A DNA stretch of 64,000 nucleotides from Prochlorococcus sp. AG-347-I19 (GCA_003279105.1 QCBO01000001.1:372001-436000), one strand, 5' to 3'; shown: positions 1 to 10,078, counted from the stretch's first letter. The notes: generated by a model from the letters alone, not told the origin. Numbers and translations are program-made.

Positions 1-91
1 CAAAACAAATACTGAAAAATACGCAATCTTGAGAGGAATTCCAGAGATAAGCGATGAAACTCTTTATGATGCTAAAGCATATTTCAGTTAA
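1..91 (+). CDS. chlB: Light-independent protochlorophyllide reductase subunit B (C-terminal end only)
   Basis: The open frame from base 2 gives 29 residues ending in DAKAYFS before a TAA at 89-91; the rest lies outside the window. The tail resembles the C-terminus of ChlB, whose small C-terminal domain helps bind protochlorophyllide in the dark-operative reductase. The assignment rests mainly on context: chlL, which encodes the reductase iron protein, follows on the same strand 193 bases downstream, as is usual in marine picocyanobacteria. The fragment is too short for certainty. Confidence 0.7.
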   Translation, partial: KTNTEKYAILRGIPEISDETLYDAKAYFS

Positions 92-108
92 TTTATCTAC
101 TAATAAAC

Positions 109-141
109 TATAATTAAGTCATGAGTATTTTCACTTATAAT
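109..141 (+). promoter_or_regulatory. Two candidate -10 boxes upstream of chlL
   Basis: Two exact TATAAT hexamers occur at 109-114 and 136-141 in the 193-base chlB-chlL gap, leaving leaders of roughly 135-170 bases before the chlL ATG. No convincing -35 box is visible. In such AT-rich DNA TATAAT arises often by chance, so this is only suggestive of a chlL promoter separate from chlB. Confidence 0.3.
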
Positions 142-284
142 TTAATAGATTTCATTCTGAAAATTGAGTTATAAGAACATATTTCCCACTTTTAATACAA
201 TTAAATACATATTTGTTTAGAAACATATTTCATGTGTATTTACGCTGCAACAATATAAATAATAATGTGTTTTTTAAGCTTTAA

Positions 285-1172
<888 letters not shown>

Positions 1173-1178
1173 TCTAAA

Positions 1179-2183
1179 TTAATCTAATCCAACCAATTGG
1201 CTTGTTAAATCATAAGTTTGTTTAGAGGTCTTCGTATCAATTATTCTTTTTGACAACTTTTGAGAAAAAGCTTTTCTGCCAGATTTTTGACGATTTCCCC
1301 AGCTCCAATGAACTGATGGTTTAGCAAATTCTTTATAAGTTGCCACTTGAGCGACCCTCTCTCCTGCCAGTCTTTGTGAAACATATCCTTTTGTTATGAA
1401 TTTTTGAAATATAGGGAAAAGGAATCTAAATAACCAAGGTGTGTCTCTAAAAAGTTTTGTATCTGCAACACATCCAGGATATAGAGAATTTACAATAATC
1501 TTCTCTGCAGGATATCTTTTTGATAATTCCTGAACGGTAACCATATTGCAAAGCTTACTATCCTTATAAGCCTTCCCAGGTTTAAATTTCTTTCCATTCG
1601 CCATACTTATTGGAGATAAAAAACCATTTTTGAATCCAGATAAATCTCCCAAATCAGCTGGGGCAGGAATGGGGATCCTTCCTCCAAGTTCTGAATAATT
1701 AGCAGTAACAGTTCCTAATACTGTAATTCTTGGCTTGAATACAGTTGATTTGCCATTTAAAACAATTTCTCTTTCAGAAGATAAAATATTTTCCATAAGT
1801 AGATTTATCATAAAAAAATGCCCAAAATGATTTACTGCCATAGAGTTTTCAAACCCCTGAGCAGACCTTTCAGGTCTCTTTAGTCTCGGTTTATAAACTG
1901 CTGCATTACAAATAAGAGAATTTATTGGCTTTTTAAATCTTTCTAATATTTCATTGCAACCTTTTCTCACATCATCCAAGTTAGAAAGATCTATTTCTAT
2001 AAAGTGAACATTTTCAACCTCCTCTTTTGTCAATGATTCCTCAGCTATTTTTATAGCTCTTTTATTTGATCTATTAACTGCTATAACATCCCATCCAAAT
2101 CTTAATAGAGGTTTTAGAGTATTTAATCCAACTCCTGAAGTTGTTCCTGTTATTAGGACTAAACCCTTAATGTTCTTACTCAC
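1179..2183 (-). CDS. por: Light-dependent NADPH:protochlorophyllide oxidoreductase
   Basis: Catalyses light-driven, NADPH-dependent reduction of protochlorophyllide to chlorophyllide a. It is a short-chain dehydrogenase-type protein: nucleotide motif TGTTSGVG near residues 12-19, CNAAVY after the fourth strand, and the catalytic pair Tyr/Lys in YKDSK near residues 206-210. The POR-specific insert and C-terminal region are present and the length is normal. A GTG at 2183 is chosen as start; a TTG at 2189 is two codons longer. No ATG is available. It converges on chlL. Confidence 0.95.
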   Translation of the reverse strand: MSKNIKGLVLITGTTSGVGLNTLKPLLRFGWDVIAVNRSNKRAIKIAEESLTKEEVENVHFIEIDLSNLDDVRKGCNEILERFKKPINSLICNAAVYKPRLKRPERSAQGFENSMAVNHFGHFFMINLLMENILSSEREIVLNGKSTVFKPRITVLGTVTANYSELGGRIPIPAPADLGDLSGFKNGFLSPISMANGKKFKPGKAYKDSKLCNMVTVQELSKRYPAEKIIVNSLYPGCVADTKLFRDTPWLFRFLFPIFQKFITKGYVSQRLAGERVAQVATYKEFAKPSVHWSWGNRQKSGRKAFSQKLSKRIIDTKTSKQTYDLTSQLVGLD

Positions 2184-2237
2184 TAGCAAAAAAGTTAATT
2201 GAAAAATTAAAAGTAGAATGATTCAAGATCATCCTCA

Positions 2238-2585
2238 TCAACGCCATATTACTCTGATAATGTCCCTAGAAATTATTTGATCCTGATCCTTCATAAATCT
2301 TTGCTCACCTTCAGAAGAGAATAAATCATCAAACTTATCTGTTAAAACATTAAATCTATATTTTTCGTATAAAAATGAGTCTTCAATTTCCTTTAATCTG
2401 GTCAACCTTACTTTAGAACTGTAGCCGAGTTTAATCAGGCTTGTTATTGCTAAAATGGAAAAACTGATTTTTATAATTAAAAAAATCAATGATAAAAAAT
2501 TATCCTGTTTCTGTTTTCTTTTTATAAATAAAGACCCCAAATATTTTTTGTGGAAAATACTATTTTTATAAAAAATTTTTGACAA
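2238..2585 (-). CDS. Small single-span membrane protein, function unknown
   Basis: A 115-residue protein with a strongly basic N-terminus (KRKQKQ near 23-28), one hydrophobic segment at about residues 31-53, and a charged C-terminal half that probably lies outside the membrane. TTG at 2585 is the only usable start before the membrane segment. It lies between por and psaM on the same strand, and its start is preceded by an 18-base perfect palindrome. I do not recognise a family. The photosynthesis neighbours are the only hint of role. Confidence 0.65.
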   Translation of the reverse strand: MSKIFYKNSIFHKKYLGSLFIKRKQKQDNFLSLIFLIIKISFSILAITSLIKLGYSSKVRLTRLKEIEDSFLYEKYRFNVLTDKFDDLFSSEGEQRFMKDQDQIISRDIIRVIWR

Positions 2586-2589
2586 ATTA

Positions 2590-2631
2590 AGTACTAGATC
2601 ATTTTACTGAATAAATTTATTCAGCCGTACT
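2590..2631. repeat. Inverted repeat with an 18-base perfect palindrome upstream of the small membrane protein gene
   Basis: Bases 2607-2624 read CTGAATAAATTTATTCAG, identical on both strands. Outer arms AGTAC (2590-2594) and GTACT (2627-2631) extend the symmetry. It lies downstream of psaM and 21 bases before the start of the membrane protein gene (both minus strand). No T-run follows on the minus strand, so it looks less like a plain terminator than like an operator or mRNA hairpin. Confidence 0.5.
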
Positions 2632-2670
2632 TTATTTTTACCTTATAAATTTTAAATTTTCTAACAGACT

Positions 2671-2775
2671 TTAGCTCCTACCTAAACTTATTCCTAGTCT
2701 TAATGCTAAAACTCCTGCATGCATAACAACTATGAGGCTTAATGCAATAAGATTTATTGTTTGAGTTGGCTCCAT
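2671..2775 (-). CDS. psaM: Photosystem I reaction centre subunit XII (PsaM)
   Basis: A 34-residue frame beginning [14 protein letters not shown] and ending GISLGRS, with a single membrane helix over most of its length. This matches the size and character of PsaM, a one-helix subunit at the edge of photosystem I involved in trimer contacts in cyanobacteria. Start ATG and stop TAA are clear. It stands alone in a 327-base space between the small membrane protein gene and the lipoate ligase gene. The remaining 137 bases upstream (2776-2912) probably hold its promoter; nothing else is visible there. Confidence 0.92.
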   Translation of the reverse strand: MEPTQTINLIALSLIVVMHAGVLALRLGISLGRS

Positions 2776-2912
2776 GGTAAAGAAATTATTTTCTATATTC
2801 TCCACCGAAAAGAGAAGATTTGAAACACTATTACAAAATGATGTTACGTAATTAACAAATTGAAAGAAAAAATTTATTGAAAATTATCATAAATAAACCT
2901 ACATAATTAATT

Positions 2913-3605
2913 TTGGGAATTGAAAATCAGGCTTTAATTTTTTCAACAAATAATTTACCTGGATTTGATCAAATGGCTTTAGATTTAAATTCTTTAGATC
3001 AGACAATTTCGAATCCTGAAATAATACTCACATTGAGGTTCTACTATTGGACTGGGGATTGGCTATCAATAGGCTATCACCAAAAAGAAATTCCTCTTCA
3101 TTGGAAAAATTTATTATCAAATAGGGAAATTAATATTGTTAGACGTCCCTCTGGGGGGGGGGCTGTTCTGCATTCAGGAGGCATAACATATGCATTAACA
3201 TTTAAAAAAACTTACTATAAAGTTTTTAGTTATGAAATGGTTAATAATTGGTTAATTAAAAGTTTTAGAGAATTAGGTCTAAAATTACAATATGGTAATT
3301 TACGAAAATCAAGCATAAAAACAAATTGTTTTGGGACTTCATTAATTTCCGATTTAGTAGATCAGGATGGGTTTAAGAGAATAGGTAGTGCTCAATTTCG
3401 CAAAAAAGGTGCATTCCTTCAACATGGAGAAATTCAAACAAATCCTTCAAGAGATTTATGGTTCAAATTATTCAAAGAAGAAGCTCCACCAAAAGTAAAT
3501 TTAAAACTAACAAATGATGAAATAGTTGAACATTTGAGAAATTCGTTCCTCAAGAATAAATCAAATATAAATTTCAAAAATATTGCCATAGACAATAAAA
3601 AATAG
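2913..3605 (+). CDS. Lipoate-protein ligase A family protein
   Basis: Biotin/lipoate ligase-fold protein (230 aa) likely to attach lipoate or octanoate to E2 or GcvH domains. The signature RRPSGGGAVLHSGG at about residues 75-88 is the lipoyl-adenylate loop, followed by a conserved Thr-Tyr pair (ITYALTF). Shorter than E. coli LplA and lacking its accessory domain, as in LipM/LipL-like enzymes, so substrate and direction of transfer are uncertain. TTG at 2913 is used; a downstream ATG would remove 21 residues. The Gly codons of the signature form an uninterrupted run of ten G bases (3153-3162), striking in this AT-rich genome. Confidence 0.85.
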   Translation: MGIENQALIFSTNNLPGFDQMALDLNSLDQTISNPEIILTLRFYYWTGDWLSIGYHQKEIPLHWKNLLSNREINIVRRPSGGGAVLHSGGITYALTFKKTYYKVFSYEMVNNWLIKSFRELGLKLQYGNLRKSSIKTNCFGTSLISDLVDQDGFKRIGSAQFRKKGAFLQHGEIQTNPSRDLWFKLFKEEAPPKVNLKLTNDEIVEHLRNSFLKNKSNINFKNIAIDNKK

Positions 3606-3627
3606 AAAATTTTAATGACAAGAATTA

Positions 3628-4851
3628 TTAAAGATCTCCTTTCTGCCTCATTAAATTAATTATTCTCGGCAATTCGATTCCTAAGGGATAATGATTTTTA
3701 AGGTTAAATTTGTTAACAATATCTGAAGGCAAATTAAAACCTAATTTATTCAATACAAAGTTTCCAATTTTTGACCTATCAATTATCCCCAAAGGGATAT
3801 CTGCAGAATTGAGAACCAATATAAAACCTTCATTTGTTTGTTCAAGTCTTTCTATAGTTCTCCATAATTTATCGTTATAAGATACACTTTCAAAACTATC
3901 TATTGGTTTCTTAAAATCCCCAACAAAGTTCCGTTCCCATTTTTTTAAGGAAACAGTTTTTAAAATATTCTCATCAACAAAACCGGTCCATCTACCACTA
4001 TTCGTAACAAAAAAATATTTATCCGATGCAGCCTTCTTATTTTTTATTAATTTATTAAATTCTGAGAAATTTGAATCAAATTCAATTTTGCTTAAAGGTT
4101 TTAATTTGATCTCAGAAACTTTACTATATTTAAGTATGTTTTCAATTTTAAAAAATTGACTTTCAGATTTAGAAGAATTAACTCCAAACAAGCCCAAAAA
4201 AGAAAGAATAAAACCAAAGTAAAAGTTAAATCTAAATAAACAAACTATCCCAAAAAATAAAACAAAAAAAGATAATAATAAATTTACTTTATTGAGGAAA
4301 TTCCTTCCTTTATTTTTACTCCCTGAGAAATGCCAAATAATACTTTTTAATAAATTCCCTCCATCTAAAGAACCAATTGGAATCAAATTTAAGAAGCCAA
4401 AGAACAAATTAAATATTCCTACTCTTGAAATTACATTAACTGCTATTTGTTCTTGAGATGTACTGTTATTACTAATTAAAAGTAGGATAGATGCTGTAGC
4501 AAAACATAAAAGAGGTCTAACAATTGCAATTTTTATATTACCTAAAGCAGTTTGACAATACTTCTCTATTTGTAAAATTGCTCCTAAAAAATAAAAAGTA
4601 ATTTTTTTTATTTTTACACCTTGATTAAGTGAAACAAAAGTATGAAAAACCTCATGAAAAATAATTGAAGATAATAAGAAAAAAGAAGTTAAAAACCCTA
4701 TAATCCAAGCTTCTTTGTTATTATAGATATCTCCAGAAGATAAATTGACCTGATTACTTATACTCCATGAGAATAAAAAAAGAATTACAAACCAATAGGG
4801 ATGAACTTTGAAGGGAATTCCCCATATTTTAAAAATTTGCCAACTTCTCAA
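3628..4851 (-). CDS. Site-2 protease (M50) family membrane metalloprotease with CBS domains
   Basis: Integral membrane zinc protease of the type that cuts substrates within the bilayer. The zinc motif HEVFH is at residues 66-70, and the third ligand region NLIPIGSLDGG at 154-164 supplies Asp162. About six hydrophobic segments occupy residues 1-225, followed by a soluble part (about 240-400) resembling a pair of CBS domains, as in the SpoIVFB-like rhomboid-independent S2P group. TTG at 4851 is the start; it is only 55 bases from the divergent trpF start. The substrate is unknown. Confidence 0.88.
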   Translation of the reverse strand: MRSWQIFKIWGIPFKVHPYWFVILFLFSWSISNQVNLSSGDIYNNKEAWIIGFLTSFFLLSSIIFHEVFHTFVSLNQGVKIKKITFYFLGAILQIEKYCQTALGNIKIAIVRPLLCFATASILLLISNNSTSQEQIAVNVISRVGIFNLFFGFLNLIPIGSLDGGNLLKSIIWHFSGSKNKGRNFLNKVNLLLSFFVLFFGIVCLFRFNFYFGFILSFLGLFGVNSSKSESQFFKIENILKYSKVSEIKLKPLSKIEFDSNFSEFNKLIKNKKAASDKYFFVTNSGRWTGFVDENILKTVSLKKWERNFVGDFKKPIDSFESVSYNDKLWRTIERLEQTNEGFILVLNSADIPLGIIDRSKIGNFVLNKLGFNLPSDIVNKFNLKNHYPLGIELPRIINLMRQKGDL

Positions 4852-4906
4852 AAATAATCTCCGCTATATTTAGCAATAATATTAATCTTACATGCAGGAT
4901 AATGAT

Positions 4907-5563
4907 ATGCCCAAGACTAATCCTTTAGTTAAAATTTGTGGACTAACTTCTGAAGAACAAGTTCTTCAAATCGCAAAATTAGGAGCGCATGCTATAGGGA
5001 TTATTTCAGTGGAAGAGTCACCAAGATATATATCAGCTGAAATTAAGAAAAATATTTTTACAACCTTAGAAAGGTTGCATCCAAAAATCGAAAGGGTATC
5101 AGTTGTAAAAAATTGTCCAATAGACTTAATTATTAAAAATTTCTTAGGAAACCCAAGTGAAACTATCATTCAATTACATGGAGATGAAGATATTGATTAC
5201 TGCAAAAAAATAAGGGAAAAAATTCCCAATATTGGCTTATGGAAGGCTTTCAGAATAAAAACGGAAAAGGACCTAGACAAAATCAAACCTTTTGAGGATT
5301 TTGTAGATGCGATACTACTTGATTCTTGGAATAAAGAAACTTATGGTGGCTCAGGGAAAAAAATAAAATCTACTTATTTAAAAGATATCCAATTTGGCAA
5401 GCCTTGGTGGTTAGCCGGGGGGATATCAATTGAATGGATTGATGAAATCCTAACGGATATCAAACCTGACGGGTTAGATATTTCTAGTAGTATTGAGATT
5501 TATCCGGGACTAAAAGATATAAAAAAAGCTAAAGAACTTTTTAAGTTTTTAAAAAGGGATTAG
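4907..5563 (+). CDS. trpF: Phosphoribosylanthranilate isomerase
   Basis: Third step of tryptophan synthesis from anthranilate, a TIM-barrel isomerase. Visible: KICGLT at the N-terminus, with the catalytic Cys and Lys, the QLHGDE segment, a central Asp in ILLDSW, and WLAGGIS near the phosphate site. ATG at 4907 is preferred because AGGA (4896-4899) lies seven bases upstream; another ATG at 4892 adds five residues. Its stop overlaps that of the convergent folE by two bases within TTAG. Confidence 0.95.
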   Translation: MPKTNPLVKICGLTSEEQVLQIAKLGAHAIGIISVEESPRYISAEIKKNIFTTLERLHPKIERVSVVKNCPIDLIIKNFLGNPSETIIQLHGDEDIDYCKKIREKIPNIGLWKAFRIKTEKDLDKIKPFEDFVDAILLDSWNKETYGGSGKKIKSTYLKDIQFGKPWWLAGGISIEWIDEILTDIKPDGLDISSSIEIYPGLKDIKKAKELFKFLKRD

Positions 5564-6300
5564 TAATTATTAGTAGCAGACTGCTGTTTTACAAGCTCAA
5601 AAAATTCTTGTTTTAAACTTAAATCGTGTCTAAAATCTCCTCTTACCACAGAATTAATCATGCTTGTATTTGGTTCTTTGACTCCCCTCCACTTCATGCA
5701 ATAATGTTGGGCTTTTACAATAATGCCTAAACCTTTAGGTTCACATAGTTTTTCGATTTCATCTGCGAGTATCATTACAGCTTCTTCCTGAATATGAGGT
5801 CTTGAAAAAACCCAATCAGCAACTCTCGCAAATTTTGAAAGTCCTATGACTTTATTCCCAGGTTTAATACCTATCCAACACTCTCCTAGAATTGGAACTA
5901 AATGATGTGAACATGCAGATCTAACAGAAATTGGGCCGACTGTATAAATCTCATCAAGATTCTTGTCATTTGGGAAACTTGTAACTTTTGGTTGTTGATG
6001 ATATCTACCTTTAAAGACTTCATTTAAATACATTTTGGAAACTCTTTCAGCAGTTTCTTGAGTATTATGATCATTCTCAACATCTATTATGAGAGACTTA
6101 AGTAAGTCCTTAACTCTTGAGGCAACTTCTCTTTCTAAAATCTCTAATTCTCCAGGATTTATAAAGTCTGCAATATTATCGTTGGCGCTAAACCTGGTTC
6201 CAGAATTCTTAATTCTGTCTCTTATAATTTCAGAGATTAATTTATTAGTAATCTGGTCGTCAAAGTTTCTAATATTATCGTTGGGTAATGTAGAGGTCAT
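5560..6300 (-). CDS. folE: GTP cyclohydrolase I
   Basis: Converts GTP to 7,8-dihydroneopterin triphosphate, the entry step to folate and pterins. Zinc ligands are visible as Cys130 and His133 (CSHHLVP) and Cys201 (HYCMKW), with the family segment GLSKFARVADW at 153-163. 246 aa is typical with a short variable N-terminus. It lies downstream of the accA-SDR run on the same strand but behind a strong hairpin, so it is probably transcribed separately. A pterin carbinolamine dehydratase (phhB) is also present in the window at 47.3 kb. Confidence 0.97.
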   Translation of the reverse strand: MTSTLPNDNIRNFDDQITNKLISEIIRDRIKNSGTRFSANDNIADFINPGELEILEREVASRVKDLLKSLIIDVENDHNTQETAERVSKMYLNEVFKGRYHQQPKVTSFPNDKNLDEIYTVGPISVRSACSHHLVPILGECWIGIKPGNKVIGLSKFARVADWVFSRPHIQEEAVMILADEIEKLCEPKGLGIIVKAQHYCMKWRGVKEPNTSMINSVVRGDFRHDLSLKQEFFELVKQQSATNNY

Positions 6301-6401
6301 AAAATTTTTGACAGAAAATTGTATGCAACTTAATTAACTGTATCTTCCAAAAGCTTAATTGCTTATACACTATATCACATTCTCTTGTTTAATCGGGTTC
6401 T

Positions 6402-6436
6402 CTTAGCCCTAAAAAAAATCACTTTTTAGGGATTAA
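6402..6436 (-). terminator. Hairpin closing the ado-aar-accA-SDR run
   Basis: CCCTAAAAA (6407-6415) pairs with TTTTTAGGG (6423-6431). CTTA/TAAG outside a small mismatch (6403-6406 and 6433-6436) lengthens the stem. It is 18 bases beyond the SDR stop and 100 bases before the folE start on the minus strand. The A/T-rich upper stem can act in either direction, but no gene enters from the plus strand, so it most likely ends the minus-strand operon. Confidence 0.7.
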
Positions 6437-6453
6437 GCAAAGAAAAAAAATGT

Positions 6454-7161
6454 TTAAAAAGCTCCTCCAGAGGGCATTAAAGTTAAGTCTTCAATCAATT
6501 GTGATTCAGGTTGTTGAGCAATATAGAGAATAGTTTGTGATACTTCGCTTGAGGAGAGCATAGAAGCTCTATCAAAATCAGCATTAATAGATTCTGAGTC
6601 CCAAAGAGGAGTATTTACTGAACCTAAAGTTATTGTGCAGGCTCTAATTAAATTAGATCTCTCCTCTTCCCTCAAGCATTTAGTAAACATAGCTAGTGCA
6701 GACTTTGAAATGCAATAGGCTCCCCATTGGGGAAAGGCATTATAAGAAGCATGACTACTAACGTTAATGACTAATCCACCATTTGTTCTCATTTTAGGAA
6801 TAATTGAACTGCAAATTTGGAAAACACTCGTGAGGTTTATTTGCATAGTTTGTTCCCATTGACCTAAATCCATTTCAACTAAGGGACCATTAAATGCACA
6901 ACCAGCATTATTTATCAATACTGAAGGGCACCCATACTTCTCAATAGCTTCTTTAACACAATGCTCTATTTCTAAAGGATTAGACAAATCACATTTAACA
7001 AGGTTAATTTTTGATTTAGTAGCCAAAAGTTCGCTCTTTAGTTTCTCCATTAAATCCATATTCCTAGAGAGCAAAATCAAATCCCAGCCAGCATTAGCAA
7101 AAGTAATTACAGTAGATCTGCCAATACCTTTAGTAGCACCCGTTATAAAAGCTAGTTTCAA
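6454..7161 (-). CDS. Short-chain dehydrogenase/reductase
   Basis: NAD(P)-dependent oxidoreductase of the classical SDR type: cofactor loop TGATKGIG, structural NNAG, catalytic Ser in INVSS, and YCISK with catalytic Tyr and Lys. Substrate unknown; the position after ado, aar and accA hints at lipid or fatty-aldehyde chemistry, but that is inference. TTG at 7161 starts one base after the accA stop and immediately before the first beta strand. A TTG at 7203 would add 14 residues and overlap accA by 41 bases; neither has a clear ribosome site and no ATG exists. Confidence 0.88.
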   Translation of the reverse strand: MKLAFITGATKGIGRSTVITFANAGWDLILLSRNMDLMEKLKSELLATKSKINLVKCDLSNPLEIEHCVKEAIEKYGCPSVLINNAGCAFNGPLVEMDLGQWEQTMQINLTSVFQICSSIIPKMRTNGGLVINVSSHASYNAFPQWGAYCISKSALAMFTKCLREEERSNLIRACTITLGSVNTPLWDSESINADFDRASMLSSSEVSQTILYIAQQPESQLIEDLTLMPSGGAF

Positions 7162-7162
7162 T

Positions 7163-8170
7163 TTAGTCAGTTTTTTGGGAGATTTGACTATAAATCTTTT
7201 CAATATTATTTGCTTCGATAAATTTACCTAAAACCCTAAATTTTTTGTATCTTTCCTCAATTAATTCGTCTTCAGGCATTTGCAGTAAAGCATTAAGGTG
7301 TTTCTCAATAGCCTCTTTTAGTGTATTGCCAGCATCTAAAGGGGCCCAATTATTCCCACCGGAGGGTTCTGGTAATACCTCATCAATTATCCCCAATTTA
7401 AGTAAATCCTTACCTGTAATTTTAAGTGCTGATGCAGCTTCTGGTGCCTTCGCAGCATCTCTCCACAAAATTGATGCACATGCTTCCGGACTAGCAACTG
7501 TGTAAACACTGTGTTCAAACATTAGTAACCTGTCGGCAACACCTATTCCAAGTGCACCTCCTGAACCTCCTTCTCCAATGACAGTAGCCACAATTGGAAC
7601 TTTCAATCCAAACATCTCTCGAAGGTTTCTTGCAATCGCTTCACCTTGTCCTTGTTCTTCAGCTTTTAAACCAGCATAAGCTCCAGGAGTATCAATAAAT
7701 GTAAGAATCGGCAAAGAGAATCTATTTGCATGCTGCATTAATCTAAGAGCTTTTCTATAACCTCCTGGTTTTGCCATCCCAAAGTTTCTTACTACATTTT
7801 CTTTTGTATCCCTACCTTTCTGATGCCCTAACATCAACACTGGTCTATTATTTATCGAACCTATCCCCCCTATTAGTGCCATATCATCGCCACCATTTCT
7901 GTCTCCATGTAATTCGATCCAGTCATCACAAAACATTTGAACAAAGTCCAAAGTACTTGGCCTTTGGGGATGTCTAGCTACCTGAATCTTTTGAGCAGGG
8001 GTGAGAGATTTAAAAATTTCTTCTCTTCTTCTAGCAGCTAAGGTTTCAAGCTGTAGAAGCTGCTGACTAACATCTACCTCTGAATCTCGTGCTAATTCTT
8101 TAATTTGATCTATCTGCTTCTCAAGTTCAACAAGAGGCTTTTCAAAATCAAGGAGGTAACGTTTAGCCAT
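7163..8170 (-). CDS. accA: Acetyl-CoA carboxylase carboxyltransferase subunit alpha
   Basis: Part of the carboxyltransferase that makes malonyl-CoA for fatty acid synthesis. Family hallmarks include the N-terminal DFEKPL helix region, FIDTPGAY and [12 protein letters not shown] in the crotonase-fold core. 335 aa is normal. It lies three bases downstream of aar and one or fewer codons before the SDR, so the run ado-aar-accA-SDR is probably one transcription unit. In cyanobacteria accA commonly follows aar, which couples malonyl-CoA supply with hydrocarbon synthesis. Confidence 0.97.
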   Translation of the reverse strand: MAKRYLLDFEKPLVELEKQIDQIKELARDSEVDVSQQLLQLETLAARRREEIFKSLTPAQKIQVARHPQRPSTLDFVQMFCDDWIELHGDRNGGDDMALIGGIGSINNRPVLMLGHQKGRDTKENVVRNFGMAKPGGYRKALRLMQHANRFSLPILTFIDTPGAYAGLKAEEQGQGEAIARNLREMFGLKVPIVATVIGEGGSGGALGIGVADRLLMFEHSVYTVASPEACASILWRDAAKAPEAASALKITGKDLLKLGIIDEVLPEPSGGNNWAPLDAGNTLKEAIEKHLNALLQMPEDELIEERYKKFRVLGKFIEANNIEKIYSQISQKTD

Positions 8171-8173
8171 AAT

Positions 8174-9214
8174 TTAAACAGTTAATACTTTAGGCTGCTT
8201 ATCAAGTCCAATCGCAGAAAAACCATGCTTTAAAGATGCTGCTCCAATAAACTCCATCTTTTCAAGGGAAATGTTATTTCTTCCCCAACTAAAGTTTGTA
8301 TGACACTTTTCAAATTCTAAGATCATAGCTTCTGCAAAGCAAGCAAACATCTCACGCTGAGGGTTTCGCATTTCCGCAAGTTCCATCATATTCCAACCAA
8401 TATCATTGAAAAACTCTACTATACCTCCTTTTAAAACATAAATATTTTCACCCTGAAATTTCTCATCAAGATTTTTGGGGTATCCGCCATCAATCATTAA
8501 ACATGGTTTTTTTAAGTTATCTGTATCAATTTCAATAGTTTTAGGCATACTTGCAACCCATACAACAATGTCCGCCTGAGGCAATGCCTCATTTAAGCTT
8601 GTTACGGTGCCACCATCTAATTCTTTTTGTAACAGCGATAGTGGTTCTTGTTGTCTTGCCACCATAAGAAGTTCTGAAATCCCAGTTTTATTGATAAGCC
8701 ATCTACAAACAGCACTACCAATATCACCTGTAGCACCAATTACAGCAACAGTTGCTTTTTTAAGGTCTATCCCAATGCGAGGCGCATTTACTTCTAGTTG
8801 CTTACAAATAACCCAGGCGGTGTGAGTATTACCAGTAGTAAATCTTTCCCATTCTAATGAAGTATTTCTAATTTGTTTATGCTGTAGAAGATTAAAATTC
8901 TCAAAAATAATAGAAGTAAATCCTCCTAAAGCGGTAATATTAATCCCTTTTTTCTGAGCTAGTTCCATAGCATTTAGTACTTTTCTTCTGGCCGTTTTAA
9001 ACCTAGAAAGCATCTCAGGAACAAAGCACGAATCTATATAAGAACCTTCAATGGATATTCCAGTAGCACTCTTAACTTCTACATTTTCAACAAGCTGAGG
9101 AGGAGCAGTACACCAAACATCCAAGTCGCCATCAGCAATATGATCAAAGCCTAGCATCGAAGCTTTTCTTTTTGCATCTTCAAAACTGGTTGAGTGGCCT
9201 ATTAACCCAAACAT
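8174..9214 (-). CDS. aar: Long-chain acyl-[acyl-carrier-protein] reductase
   Basis: Reduces C16/C18 acyl-ACP to fatty aldehyde with NADPH, the first step of cyanobacterial alkane synthesis. [15 protein letters not shown] at the N-terminus is characteristic, the NADPH loop is GATGDIG at 160-166, and Cys292 in MFACFAE matches the acyl-accepting cysteine of the Synechococcus elongatus enzyme. The partner gene ado lies 108 bases upstream on the same strand. Length (346 aa) is typical. Confidence 0.97.
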   Translation of the reverse strand: MFGLIGHSTSFEDAKRKASMLGFDHIADGDLDVWCTAPPQLVENVEVKSATGISIEGSYIDSCFVPEMLSRFKTARRKVLNAMELAQKKGINITALGGFTSIIFENFNLLQHKQIRNTSLEWERFTTGNTHTAWVICKQLEVNAPRIGIDLKKATVAVIGATGDIGSAVCRWLINKTGISELLMVARQQEPLSLLQKELDGGTVTSLNEALPQADIVVWVASMPKTIEIDTDNLKKPCLMIDGGYPKNLDEKFQGENIYVLKGGIVEFFNDIGWNMMELAEMRNPQREMFACFAEAMILEFEKCHTNFSWGRNNISLEKMEFIGAASLKHGFSAIGLDKQPKVLTV

Positions 9215-9322
9215 TTAAAATTTATAAATGGTTTCTATACGATGTTATGAACAATAGCACAGAGGTAACTACTTAAATAAGATTGATTAATTATTAAAAT
9301 TCTTAATTAATTAGAAATGTAA

Positions 9323-10078
9323 TTAGACGATAGCTGCCATAGCCATTCTTGCAATTTCTCTATTATCTAGACCTATTTCCATCAATGTATCTTGATAAGC
9401 AATCATAAATTCTTCCATTAATTCTTCTCTGTCCATAGCTAAAACTGATGCGTCATCTGCTACTTCATCTAACATCTTTTTTATTAACGGAAGATTAACC
9501 TTATTAGCTTCGATTAATTCCTCTTTACAAGTAGATAGATTCTCTTTAAGCCACTCTTGACCATAATTCAAATGAAGATATTCATCTTTAACCACTCCCT
9601 CTGTTATTTTTTTTGCAAAAGGATCCGCAACTCTTATGTAGACGTTATAAGCAGAAATTGCAAATGCTTCAATCAAGATAGCTTGTATTAAGAGACATGT
9701 TGTTAAATTTCCTTTTTCAAGAGCAGCTTGAAAATTACCATGTAATTTAGAAAAGAATTTTTTAGCAAATTCCATATCAGCTACTACTCCTAAATTTCTT
9801 CCACATGCTGTAAAGCCTTTTTTATGCTTCATTTCCATTCTCGCCAATTTAGTTAACTCCTCTAATTCATTTGGAATTAAAGTTGCTATTGAAATGTAAT
9901 TATCATGAGCCTCTTGCTCTCCCTCTATAACAATTGCATTTATTCTGCTGTATGCATCCTTATAAGAATCTGTAGTGAAGTCGGGCAAATCTAAAGAAAT
10001 CGGATTAGTCGATTCTTCAATAGTTTTTTTATTTGATTCTAGAGTTTGCATGTCAGTAATCTTTAGCTCATTATGCAT
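9323..10078 (-). CDS. ado: Aldehyde-deformylating oxygenase (alkane synthase)
   Basis: Ferritin-like di-iron enzyme that converts fatty aldehydes, with O2 and electrons, into alkanes one carbon shorter plus formate. All six metal ligands are visible: Glu54, Glu82, His85 (EMKH), Glu137, Glu166 and His169 (DEYLH). The body closely resembles the structurally characterised Prochlorococcus MIT9313 enzyme from DAYSRINAIVIEGEQ onward. The N-terminal 30 residues are variable. Transcribed in front of aar; the 108-base gap could hold a second promoter. Confidence 0.97.
   Translation of the reverse strand: MHNELKITDMQTLESNKKTIEESTNPISLDLPDFTTDSYKDAYSRINAIVIEGEQEAHDNYISIATLIPNELEELTKLARMEMKHKKGFTACGRNLGVVADMEFAKKFFSKLHGNFQAALEKGNLTTCLLIQAILIEAFAISAYNVYIRVADPFAKKITEGVVKDEYLHLNYGQEWLKENLSTCKEELIEANKVNLPLIKKMLDEVADDASVLAMDREELMEEFMIAYQDTLMEIGLDNREIARMAMAAIV

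Noticed and set aside
6089-6337. Plus-strand frame opposite folE
   Set aside because: Ser/Leu/Ile-rich shadow of the GTP cyclohydrolase gene.
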